From: Kuafuiihalomonas phototrophica | GTDB taxonomy: Bacteria; Myxococcota; Kuafuiibacteriia; Kuafuiibacteriales; Kuafuiibacteriaceae | Direction of reading: 5' to 3' | Assembly: GCA_031800475.1 (NCBI GenBank) | Contig: DAPKRQ010000135.1 | Coordinates: 1 to 12,153, forward strand | Length of the DNA stretch: 12,153 bases | In this document: piece by piece, positions 1 to 5,932 of the stretch | Position numbering within the stretch: position 1 is the stretch's first letter | How the letters are laid out: every line of letters begins with the position of its first letter | Position numbers and translations under genes: made by a program | Notes under the pieces: generated by a model | Databases searched by the model: none | The model's input: the letters and a program-made list of their open reading frames with translations, nothing else | What the model was told of the DNA's origin: nothing

Positions 1-35
1 ACCGGCTTGCCACCCCACAACCCTGCCCCGTCGAG

Positions 36-58
36 CCGCCGATGCCAAGCAGCGGCGG
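36..58 (-). terminator. Possible GC-rich terminator hairpin after the cysteine-rich lipoprotein gene
   Basis: About 25 bases past the stop codon of the lipoprotein gene there is an inverted repeat: CCGCCG (36-41) pairs with CGGCGG (53-58). One A/G mismatch follows, then TGC pairs with GCA around a three-base loop. No T-run follows on the minus strand, so this is not a classic intrinsic terminator. Stems without a U-tract do occur in GC-rich genomes, but this one could be chance in GC-rich DNA. Confidence 0.3.
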
Positions 59-83
59 AGTCGTTCCCCAGGCCCCGATTCGG

Positions 84-1436
84 TCAACCGCCCCCGGTTC
101 CGCCGGTCGGCCCCCGGGGGGGATAGCACACGTCGGCGCTCTCGAAGATCGACTGACACTCGTAACCCTCGCGGCAGTCTTCGTCGCCCGTGCACCCGAG
201 CAAGCAGTTACCCACCGGACTGTCTTCGAGGAACACGCACTCGCTGCCCTCGGGGCAGGACTCCGTCCCGCACGCGAGGGAGCAATACCCGCCGGGCAGG
301 TCGTCTCGAGCGATCTCTTCGAAGCACGTCAACGGCGCCGGGCAGGATGCATTGTTCATGCAAGGGCTGCCCACTCCCAGAGCGCAATCGTTGTCCTCGG
401 TATTGTCGCACCCCGGCGGACAACAGCCGTCGTCGTCCGCGCACATGGTAATCTCGATGGGCCGACAACGGACGTTGCAACGGTCGGGACTTCCGGAGAG
501 CCGAACCTCGCTGGTGCAGTCTGGCGCTGGGAACCCTTCGCACGACGACGGGCAGTCACCGTCGCAGGTCTCCCCCCGGTCCAGGGTCCCGTTGCCACAG
601 AGGTTTTCGCAGTCGTCGTCCACCGCGAACGTGCACCCGGTCGGACAGCAGCCATCGCCGTCGCGACACTCGGACAGGGGCTGGTTCACGCAAGCCAGGC
701 TGCAAGCATCGGCCGATCCCGTGAAGCGATCCAAGGTGCAGGCGTCGCCGTCGTCGCAGGATTCGGGGCAGTTGCCGTCGCAAGTTTCCATCGGATCGAC
801 GACGCCGTCCCCGCATGAAGGAGAACAGTCGTCGTCGGTGGTGGTGGTACAGCCCTCCGGGCAACAGCCGTCGCCGTCTTCGCACGCGACGATGGGCCGA
901 AACGCGCAGACCAGACTGCAGTTGACGGCGGCACCGAGGCGGCTGTTTCGGGTGCAGGCATTTCCGTCGTCGCAGGCCGCCGGACATGCGCCCTCTTCGC
1001 CGGCGCCGATGGCCGAGTCGCAGGTCTCGAGTTCGTCGACGACGCCGTCGCCGCAGGTGGGCGAGCAGTCCGAATCGGTCATGGCACTGCAGCCCGGTGG
1101 ACAGCAGTTGTCTCCCGCCACACAGGCCCCGACCACCTCGACGCTGCAGGTCAGGTCGCAGGTATCGGCGGAGCCGCTGACCACCTCGCGGGTGCAGGCC
1201 ACGCCGTCGCCTTCGCTGCAGGCGATCGGACAAGCGCCCGGCCCCGACGCGATGCCCGGATCGCACAGCTCGCCTTCGTCCAGCTGCCCGTTGCCGCAGG
1301 GGCCGGTCTGCCCCGTTCCGTCGTTGCCGTTTCCGTCGGGGCCGGACGAACAAGCCAGGGCAGAGCCCAAAAGGAACGCCAGAGTCGGAACGAGACGACG
1401 CAGAGTCACGGAGCCCATACTCGCGCAACCGTTCAA
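84..1436 (-). CDS. Secreted cysteine-rich repeat lipoprotein, last gene of the SDR operon
   Basis: Seen: an N-terminal signal sequence with arginines at 13-14, a hydrophobic stretch and a lipobox ending SALAC at Cys29, followed by a Ser/Gly/Asp-rich tether (30-45). Four cysteine-rich units follow, starting near residues 47, 128, 208 and 280. Each opens with CGDG or CGNG, then D-x-x-E-x-CD, and closes with a DGCCPxGC...DxDC or similar motif. A different disulfide-rich region (about 359-437) precedes a Gly-rich tail, GPTGGTGGG. Known: CGDG...ExCD repeats resemble the disulfide-rich repeats common in myxobacterial surface proteins. Inferred: an outer-surface or periplasmic lipoprotein held by disulfides, with no enzyme motif; the Asp-rich loops might bind Ca2+. 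The start is TTG at 1436, which overlaps the TGA of the preceding frame as TTGA. The ATG at 1418 is a real alternative and would make the lipid-bearing residue Cys23. Confidence 0.85.
   Translation of the reverse strand: MNGCASMGSVTLRRLVPTLAFLLGSALACSSGPDGNGNDGTGQTGPCGNGQLDEGELCDPGIASGPGACPIACSEGDGVACTREVVSGSADTCDLTCSVEVVGACVAGDNCCPPGCSAMTDSDCSPTCGDGVVDELETCDSAIGAGEEGACPAACDDGNACTRNSRLGAAVNCSLVCAFRPIVACEDGDGCCPEGCTTTTDDDCSPSCGDGVVDPMETCDGNCPESCDDGDACTLDRFTGSADACSLACVNQPLSECRDGDGCCPTGCTFAVDDDCENLCGNGTLDRGETCDGDCPSSCEGFPAPDCTSEVRLSGSPDRCNVRCRPIEITMCADDDGCCPPGCDNTEDNDCALGVGSPCMNNASCPAPLTCFEEIARDDLPGGYCSLACGTESCPEGSECVFLEDSPVGNCLLGCTGDEDCREGYECQSIFESADVCYPPRGPTGGTGGG
384..1298 (-). repeat. Four tandem cysteine-rich coding repeats (about 216-243 bp each)
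   Basis: Inside the lipoprotein gene, four coding units follow one another at about 1298-1056, 1055-816, 815-600 and 599-384. They share the pattern CG(D/N)G...D...E.CD...C...C...(D/N)xCCPxGC...DxDC. Units 2 and 3 are most alike (CGDGVVD at both starts, DDDCSP/DDDCEN at the ends). Unit 3 is shorter, and unit 4 uses CGNGTLD. The units have diverged enough at the DNA level that slippage is unlikely to be frequent. This looks like old domain duplication. Confidence 0.75.
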
Positions 1437-1792
1437 CCGGTGTCGATTTCTTCGAAGGGCCGCGGGGCCAAGCGAGGATCGGCACCGGCCCGCCGATCCA
1501 TCAGGTGGCGGCGAACCGCCGGGTCTTCGGACAAGCCGATGGCCCGGGACAACGGGGGGCGAGCCGCCGGAGCGAGGCGCGCGGGAGGAGCAAGGCGCGC
1601 CGCCTCGAGTTCGAACGCTGCAGCGTTCCCCAACCGCTTCGTCGCAGCGCTCTGCCCTGCCTCGGCAAGCTGCGAAAGGTATTTCGTTTCCGGCCCGATC
1701 AGCGACGCCGGGAGCTGCCTCGGCCCGCGGAGCGCACGCTCAACAGATTGCCGAGCCGGCCTGCCCCCACCGGTGCCGCCGCCGCCGGCGCT
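1433..1792 (-). pseudogene. Out-of-frame continuation of the helical-protein gene (C-terminal half)
   Basis: This frame is open from just after a stop at 1793-1795 down to a TGA at 1433-1435, and it has no convincing start of its own. A TTG at 1633 lies well inside the good-looking coding sequence. The translation reads as ordinary protein, for example LPASLIGPETKYLSQLAEAG and later LSRAIGLSEDPAVRRHLMDR, ending FEEIDTG. The upstream gene's own frame degenerates into Gly/Arg/Ser low-complexity sequence and stops at 1699. The TGA here overlaps the TTG start of the next gene by the 4-nt pattern seen elsewhere in this window. The simplest reading is that this is the C-terminal ~110 residues of the upstream protein, displaced by a one-base shift between about 1741 and 1792. 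A sequencing error, a real mutation or programmed -1 frameshifting cannot be told apart here. Confidence 0.55.
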
Positions 1793-2160
1793 TCACTGCC
1801 GAGCAGACGCCCCGCCTGCCGGGCCCGGGCCGTCGGGTCGGCCTCCGGGACCTGCAGGCCCAGGTCGACCAAGTGACGCACGCAGGCTCGCGACAGGGAC
1901 TTGCTCTCGGCCTCGGTGAACAGGTCGCCCTCTTCGCAGAGCTCGAGCAGTTGCAAAACCACCCAGCCTGCCAAGCCTTCTGGTCCGTGCGCCACCATGT
2001 AATCGACGCACTGTTCGAGCACGCTCTTCCAGTTGTCGACCAGGCGACAGCGGGGCCCGCGGGCCCGGCTGACCCGGGAGACCAACTCGCTGGTCAGGTG
2101 GCTGACGTGTTCCCGGGGCACCTGCGGAAAGGGCACCGAGATGGCGCCTTCGGCGGTCAT
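1699..2160 (-). CDS. Uncharacterised, mainly helical protein; reading frame probably broken near its C-terminus
   Basis: Not a family I recognise. The 153 residues begin MTAEGAISVPF. Residues about 16-110 look like a compact alpha-helical domain with amphipathic segments, for example NWKSVLEQCVDYMVAHG (43-59), LAGWVVLQLLELCEEGDLF (63-81) and LSRACVRHLVDLGL (89-102). From about 121 it becomes Ala/Pro/Gly-rich and ends GRGSSRRR, which is unlike the rest. There is no signal peptide, membrane span or catalytic motif, so a cytoplasmic location is likely. The start is fixed by an ATGA overlap with the preceding gene (ATG 2160-2158, TGA 2159-2157). A better C-terminus of about 110 residues lies in the other frame, ending at 1433. 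If joined, the protein would be about 242 residues and would end exactly at the lipoprotein start. Confidence 0.65.
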   Translation of the reverse strand: MTAEGAISVPFPQVPREHVSHLTSELVSRVSRARGPRCRLVDNWKSVLEQCVDYMVAHGPEGLAGWVVLQLLELCEEGDLFTEAESKSLSRACVRHLVDLGLQVPEADPTARARQAGRLLGSEAPAAAAPVGAGRLGNLLSVRSAGRGSSRRR

Positions 2161-2498
2161 ACGGAACCGCCGCCCGCATGGGTGGAGCTGACCGAAGCCG
2201 GCTTCGTAGCCTTCTTCGGCGAAACGCCGCCCGTCGGGGCTGCGGACTGCAGCGCTTTGGCAACCTTGCTGTCACGAGGAATCTCGCTGCCCGGCTTCGT
2301 CATCGACAGCTTCATCGACCCGAGCTTCCCGCTCATGAGTCGGCGCATCGCATCTCGCACCACTTTCAACGTCTTCGAGTCGCTTCCGCCCGGGAGCTTC
2401 AGCTTGGACAGCTGGGGGTCCGGCCCACCGTTCGCCTCCGGCTTCACCGCCTTCGGCATCGCGTCGGTAATCCCCATTTTTCCTCCGGTCTGTTTCAT
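2157..2498 (-). CDS. Small basic Lys/Ser/Pro-rich hypothetical protein (113 aa)
   Basis: The function is not recognised. The start at ATG 2498 is well supported: GGAGGG lies six bases upstream, and the ATG overlaps the TGA of the SDR gene as ATGA. A second ATG seven codons in (2477) also has GGAGG just before it and could be used as well. The product is basic and hydrophilic, with many Lys, Ser, Gly and Pro residues. A Met-rich middle segment (KVVRDAMRRLMSGKLGSMK, 45-63) could form an amphipathic helix. The ends look disordered (SPKKATKPASVSSTHAGGGS near the C-terminus). There is no signal peptide, cysteine or membrane span. It sits between two coupled genes, so it is probably made in ratio with them. 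An adaptor, nucleic-acid-binding or chaperone role is possible, but nothing in the sequence decides it. Confidence 0.65.
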   Translation of the reverse strand: MKQTGGKMGITDAMPKAVKPEANGGPDPQLSKLKLPGGSDSKTLKVVRDAMRRLMSGKLGSMKLSMTKPGSEIPRDSKVAKALQSAAPTGGVSPKKATKPASVSSTHAGGGSV

Positions 2499-4075
2499 CT
2501 CGTGCCCTCCTTTCGGGGAACACTCTGCCCCGACCGACGACCGTCCGTCATGGTCCCATCGGACCACCGGGTTTCACCTGAATTGCGGGTCTCGCCCCCG
2601 GTCGCCTCCGTGAGGGCAGGGGGGGGCGGCGAGCCTTCCGGGAGGCCCTCGCGGGCGATCCGGGCCAAATGCCGCCCGAACCCGCGCATGACCACCAGAT
2701 GCACCATGGCCTGGGTCCAGTTGTAGATCATCCAAGGCAACCGGGGCCGAAAGTCGTGGATCGCCGCGATCAGCGCGCGCCCGGACAACACCTCTCTAAA
2801 CTCGAACCTCCCTTTGTAATGGTTCGAGACCCGGGCGAGCCAGCCGCCGGTGATCCGAAACAGCTGTCGATCCACCTCCGAGCGCTCGGGCGCATAGGTC
2901 AGCTCGAGCAAGCACACACCGGTCAGCCGCAGAAAGAACCGGATGGTCTGAGGCTTCGGCGGCTGGCCCTCGACCCGACAGTTCAAAAACGGCCACACGA
3001 ACAAGGGCAGCCACCGCATGTACTCCTGCGCCACCCAGGTCGCCCGGATGTTGTTCGGCAACGGCAGCCGCTGGACCGAGCGGACGGTCCGGGCCTGCTG
3101 CAGCACGTTTTGGTCTTTGGACCGGATCTGGCGCCGGGGATTGGGAAGGGGGCGCCCCTGATCATCGATGGACTTGCGCAAGGCTTCCTCGAAAGGAATG
3201 CCGTCTTTCTTCAACCAGGTCTGAAGGGGGTTTTCCGCGGGCTCCATGCTGTGGTGAAGGCTTTCGATCAGCGGTCCCACCAGGGCATCCGGGGCCCCGG
3301 AAACCATGGAGATCCACTTGCGCGAAAGGGACGGCGAAAACACCGGCAGCCCGATCAGAGGCGGGTGCTTGCCCAGGGCTTCGGCGGTGGAGATCAGCAT
3401 CTCCCGGTAGGTCAGGTTTTTGGGGCCTCCGATCTCGTAGGCCTGCCCGTAGGCTTCCGGGTCGCCGACGCATCGGCGCACGGCGCGCACCACGTCTTCG
3501 ATGGCGATGGGAGCAGACTTGGAGTCCGCCCACTTCGGCAGCAGCATCACGGGCAACCGCCGGACCAGGTTCACCAACATGCTGAGCGAGGAGCCCCCCG
3601 GTCCCACCACGAGCCCGGCCCGCAGGGCCGTCACCGGGCAGGAGCGCGCCGCCAGCGTGGCTTCGACCTCCAGTCGGCTGCGCAGGTGCCGGGACAGCTC
3701 GCCCTCCCGGGGCTGAATGCCGCCCAGATAGAGGATCTGCGACACGCCGTTCTTTTCGGCGGCCCGCGCGAAGTTGTCGGCCAGGATCAGGTCCAGATCC
3801 ACGAAGTCGGCCTGCACCAGCCGCGCCGAGGGCAGCATGGAGTGGACCAGGTAGATGGCGTAGTCGACCCCTTCGAGGGCCGTCTCGAGCTCGGCCAACG
3901 AGAACAGGTCGCAGTGTCGCCACAGCACCCCGTCTTCGTCCGGAAGGGACGCCCGGGTCGGGGAACGGGTGAGCCCCACCACCGTATGGTCCTGGACCAG
4001 GGCGAGGCGAACGGCTCGACCCACGAATCCCGTGGCTCCGGCGATGGCGACGACCGGTTTGTCTGATTCGGTCAC
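2495..4075 (-). CDS. Atypical SDR, NAD(P)-binding oxidoreductase-like protein (YbjT/DUF2867-like)
   Basis: Seen: a Rossmann N-terminus VVAIAGATGFVGRAVRLAL with the glycine motif G13-A-T-G16-F-V-G19, then LVHSM (76-80), YLGGI...HLRSRLEVEATL (116-141), LRAGLVVGPG (151-160), and APIAIEDVVRAV followed by YEIGGPKNLTYREM (188-226). The usual SDR YxxxK catalytic pair is absent. Known: these blocks match the atypical, NmrA/YbjT-like SDR group, whose longer members (about 480-520 aa) carry a C-terminal DUF2867-type region. The second half (about 338-476), ending MVHLVVMRGFGRHLARIA, resembles that arrangement only loosely. Inferred: a nucleotide-binding enzyme or redox sensor of unknown substrate in the cytoplasm, perhaps membrane-associated through the aromatic stretch MRWLPLFVWPFL (353-364). 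The start is GTG at 4075. The last ~50 residues are low-complexity, follow a C8 tract, and may not belong to the fold. First gene of a four-gene operon. Confidence 0.85.
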   Translation of the reverse strand: MTESDKPVVAIAGATGFVGRAVRLALVQDHTVVGLTRSPTRASLPDEDGVLWRHCDLFSLAELETALEGVDYAIYLVHSMLPSARLVQADFVDLDLILADNFARAAEKNGVSQILYLGGIQPREGELSRHLRSRLEVEATLAARSCPVTALRAGLVVGPGGSSLSMLVNLVRRLPVMLLPKWADSKSAPIAIEDVVRAVRRCVGDPEAYGQAYEIGGPKNLTYREMLISTAEALGKHPPLIGLPVFSPSLSRKWISMVSGAPDALVGPLIESLHHSMEPAENPLQTWLKKDGIPFEEALRKSIDDQGRPLPNPRRQIRSKDQNVLQQARTVRSVQRLPLPNNIRATWVAQEYMRWLPLFVWPFLNCRVEGQPPKPQTIRFFLRLTGVCLLELTYAPERSEVDRQLFRITGGWLARVSNHYKGRFEFREVLSGRALIAAIHDFRPRLPWMIYNWTQAMVHLVVMRGFGRHLARIAREGLPEGSPPPPALTEATGGETRNSGETRWSDGTMTDGRRSGQSVPRKEGTR

Positions 4076-4222
4076 GGCTCGTCATACCCTTCCGGGCGCG
4101 ACACCGAAACGGTGTCCGGGCACGGGCCCGGATCTCCGCGCCAAAGCCGACCAAGCCGACGATCCGGCGTCGAAGCGGGCTCCGGGCTTGCACTGGTCGG
4201 CCAGAAGTGAACGCCTCCCCCC
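4076..4222. promoter_or_regulatory. Divergent intergenic region with inverted and direct repeats
   Basis: This 147-bp stretch separates two divergently transcribed genes and must hold promoters for one or both. I find no convincing -35/-10 pair on either strand. It carries a perfect inverted repeat, GACACCG-AAA-CGGTGTC (4100-4116), centred about 33 bases upstream of the SDR start codon. It also carries a tandem repeat, AAGCCGACC followed by AAGCCGAC (4144-4160), and an 8-bp palindrome, CGGGCCCG (4123-4130). The inverted repeat has the size and symmetry of a dimeric repressor operator, or it could form a hairpin in the SDR leader. Confidence 0.45.
4100..4116. promoter_or_regulatory. Perfect 7-bp inverted repeat, possible operator
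   Basis: GACACCG and CGGTGTC flank an AAA spacer with no mismatch. It lies in the only divergent intergenic region of the window, 25-41 bases before the SDR start. Both operator and leader-hairpin readings fit. No regulator gene is adjacent within the window to support a pairing. Confidence 0.35.
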
Positions 4223-4975
4223 ATGTCGCTCCTGGGCCAGATGATCCGGGCCACGAGCTTTCGGCAGTTTTTGGACTTTGCGTCCCCGTCGTTTTTCGAG
4301 GTGATGCCGACCCGGGCCCTGTGGTCCGAGGGCCGGGCCCTGATGGCGGGCTACCGCGATGCCCAGGGCTTCGAGCAGGCCTTGGCCCACCGCCGGCCTC
4401 GGGTCGAACGGTTCGGGGTGGAACTGAGCCAGCGCCCGGAACGGGCCGCCACGCCCCTGCGGAACCTGGACGAAGAGGCGCGCCGAAAGGCCGGCCAGCG
4501 GATCCTGGAAATCTACTTCCACCAGCTGCTGGACCCGGAGGGCCCGACCTTGCTGGATCTGAGCCTGGTCCGCTGGACCTTCTCGGACGACCGCCTGGTG
4601 TGGCACCCCGGTCGCGGCCACAAGTCGTGGCCCCAAGACTTTCGGTCGGCCCTGGCCGAGGTCTACGTGAGTTTCTACACGGCCGAAGGGGAGCTCGAGG
4701 ATGCTTTGGAACGGCTGGGCCTGGCCGTGGCCACGGACCTGTTCGTGAAGCACTTCGGCGAGGGGGATCAGCGGGCGGTCCAGTTTCGGGTGGACCACTT
4801 CACCGCATCCTTTCACCAGGTCTTCCTTCGCTGCCGCCAGCACAAGGTGAAACTGCACCCGAGCTTTTTGCCCCTCGGCATCTACCTGGCCACCCTCTAC
4901 GAAACCCTGTCGGCCATCGATCTGCCCTTGGACGTGCGATCGGCGTTCGAGGTGGCACTCGAATCCCGGTCTTGA
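4223..4975 (+). CDS. Uncharacterised 250-residue protein
   Basis: Not a family I recognise. The coding strand is chosen because this translation has normal amino-acid make-up, with well-spaced aromatics and hydrophobics (RRKAGQRILEIYFHQLLD, 87-104; LLDLSLVRWTFSDDRLVWHP, 110-129; FRVDHFTASFHQVFLRC, 188-204). The opposite strand gives His/Gln/Pro/Arg-rich nonsense over the same span. It appears to be a soluble, probably mainly helical protein without signal peptide, membrane span or known active-site motif. His and Phe residues cluster at 176-212. ATG 4223 is the first plausible start. No Shine-Dalgarno sequence precedes it; instead a pyrimidine run, CCTCCCCCC, abuts the start codon, and the Met at codon 7 is an alternative. 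It is the first of two co-directional genes, with 64 bp before the next. Confidence 0.75.
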   Translation: MSLLGQMIRATSFRQFLDFASPSFFEVMPTRALWSEGRALMAGYRDAQGFEQALAHRRPRVERFGVELSQRPERAATPLRNLDEEARRKAGQRILEIYFHQLLDPEGPTLLDLSLVRWTFSDDRLVWHPGRGHKSWPQDFRSALAEVYVSFYTAEGELEDALERLGLAVATDLFVKHFGEGDQRAVQFRVDHFTASFHQVFLRCRQHKVKLHPSFLPLGIYLATLYETLSAIDLPLDVRSAFEVALESRS

Positions 4976-5039
4976 CCGACTCCGCCGGCCGGCAGGCCAC
5001 GTTGCGGGCCCGCAGTCCCTGAGGCACCCTGAGCCGCCG
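4976..5039 (+). other. 64-bp intergenic spacer with two palindromes
   Basis: Between the two plus-strand genes lie GCCGGCCGGC (4984-4993) and the perfect 12-bp palindrome TGCGGGCCCGCA (5003-5014). Both fold poorly as hairpins because they lack loop bases, so they are not obvious terminators. They could be protein-binding sites or mere GC-rich chance. The only Shine-Dalgarno-like bases for the next gene are a distant GAGG at 5021-5024. Confidence 0.35.
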
Positions 5040-5444
5040 ATGGGCTTGGCCTACTACGTGACCCTGGAGCGGCCGGTGCCCGGGGTCGACGGCGCTGCGG
5101 CCCCGGGTCGAGCGGCGGCTCGCAACGACCGGGTCCTGTCGGAGCTGGCCCAGCGCCTGCGGGTATCGGAACTGCTCGACTTTCGAAGCCCCGGCGGCGC
5201 CGAACTCGCCGAGTTCCTGGAGCAGTCGGGGGCGAGCCGGGACGACTTCGATCTTCCGGACGAAGCCTGGTTCGACGCCTATGCCGGATTGGAGACGGTG
5301 CAGGTCCTGCTGGAGCACGTCCGCGCCCATCCCGACGAAGTGCAGCAGCCCGTGGAGCTGTTGCGCGATCTGGAGGGCTTCGAGCAAACCCTCCGGGCGG
5401 CGGTCCGGGCCGGGGTCCGCTGGCACCTGACCATCGACTTCTGA
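5040..5444 (+). CDS. Small conserved-looking protein of unknown function (134 aa)
   Basis: The protein opens MGLAYYVTLERPVPG, has a helical middle (SELAQRLRVSELLDF, 34-48) and an acidic linker, DDFDLPDEAWFDA (68-80). It then runs GLETVQVLLEHVRAHPDE (83-100) and FEQTLRAAVRAGVRWHLTIDF (114-134). From memory of the style, this start, the 'goal-of-120-140-residue' length and the closing VRWHLTIDF motif resemble a small uncharacterised family scattered across bacteria. No function is established for it that I can name. It is acidic, with no cysteines, signal peptide or membrane span, so it is presumably cytoplasmic. It converges on folB with 31 bp between stop codons. I see no clear terminator in that gap. 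Confidence 0.75.
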   Translation: MGLAYYVTLERPVPGVDGAAAPGRAAARNDRVLSELAQRLRVSELLDFRSPGGAELAEFLEQSGASRDDFDLPDEAWFDAYAGLETVQVLLEHVRAHPDEVQQPVELLRDLEGFEQTLRAAVRAGVRWHLTIDF

Positions 5445-5475
5445 TCCCGTTCCACCGGCGGCGCGCGAGGGCCCG

Positions 5476-5865
5476 TCAGCGACCTCCGCCGAACAGCCCG
5501 GTCCGGGGTTTTCGGCGTTCTCGACGCAGCTCCACGGCCACCTGCTCCGCGTCCGGCACGGCCCCGGGCTTTTCGACCCGGACCCACACGGCCTCTACCG
5601 CCTCGTGCTCCTGCAGCACCCGCGCCACGATCTCGGCGGCGATGGATTCGATCAATCGATGGTGTTTCGCGGCGGCGACCTCTCGGCAGGCGGCGGCCAA
5701 GCGGTCGTAGTCGAGCCCGTCGCCCAACGCATCGCTGCGGCCGGCTGCCGTCAGGTCGAGCTCGGCCCGCAAGCTCACCCGGATCCGCTGCAGGATGTCC
5801 CGCTCGAAGGGGTAGACCCCAACCGGGGCCCGCAGCTCCAGGCCCTCGAGCGCCACCACATCCAT
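5476..5865 (-). CDS. folB: Dihydroneopterin aldolase (FolB)
   Basis: Cleaves 7,8-dihydroneopterin to 6-hydroxymethyl-7,8-dihydropterin and glycolaldehyde in folate synthesis, in the cytoplasm. The family's landmarks are in order: a start of MDVVALEGLELRAPVGVYPFERD with substrate-binding Glu21; LDYDRLAAA with Tyr53; HRLIESIAAEIVARVL with Glu73, which anchors the pterin; and VRVEKPGAVPDA with catalytic Lys99. The length of 129 aa is normal (about 115-130); the last ~15 residues are an Arg/Gly-rich tail. The ATG at 5865 fits the usual N-terminus, although no good Shine-Dalgarno sequence precedes it. It follows the YfaP-like lipoprotein gene by 67 bp on the same strand and may be read through from that operon. 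No other folate gene (folP, folK, folE) is in the window. Confidence 0.95.
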   Translation of the reverse strand: MDVVALEGLELRAPVGVYPFERDILQRIRVSLRAELDLTAAGRSDALGDGLDYDRLAAACREVAAAKHHRLIESIAAEIVARVLQEHEAVEAVWVRVEKPGAVPDAEQVAVELRRERRKPRTGLFGGGR

Positions 5866-5932
5866 GGGTCTGTCGTGTCCGGGATTTCAGCGGGTGTCGA
5901 GGGCCGGTTGCCCGAACCGAGACGGAAAGCGG
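5866..5932 (-). other. 67-bp spacer between the YfaP-like lipoprotein gene and folB
   Basis: This is the longest gap in the right-hand minus-strand unit. It contains a small hairpin, CGGTT-GCCCG-AACCG (5905-5919), with no T-run. That might attenuate transcription into folB or be chance. There is room for a folB promoter, but no clear consensus boxes are visible. Confidence 0.3.

Noticed and set aside
190..2613. An 807-residue open frame on the plus strand
   Set aside because: It runs antisense through four minus-strand genes, is Ser/Pro/Gln/His-rich with no domain signal, and is the usual mirror frame of GC-biased codons.
2669..4066. A 465-residue plus-strand open frame
   Set aside because: It is antisense to the SDR gene, whose GATGFVG and other family motifs are clear; this frame is His/Gln/Gly/Pro-rich.
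4082..4858. A 258-residue minus-strand open frame opposite the 250-aa gene
   Set aside because: Its composition is that of a shadow frame, and it would fill the divergent intergenic region; the plus-strand frame reads as normal protein.
5445..5475. A terminator between the two convergent stop codons
   Set aside because: The 31 bases are GC-rich but form no good stem with a T-run on either strand.
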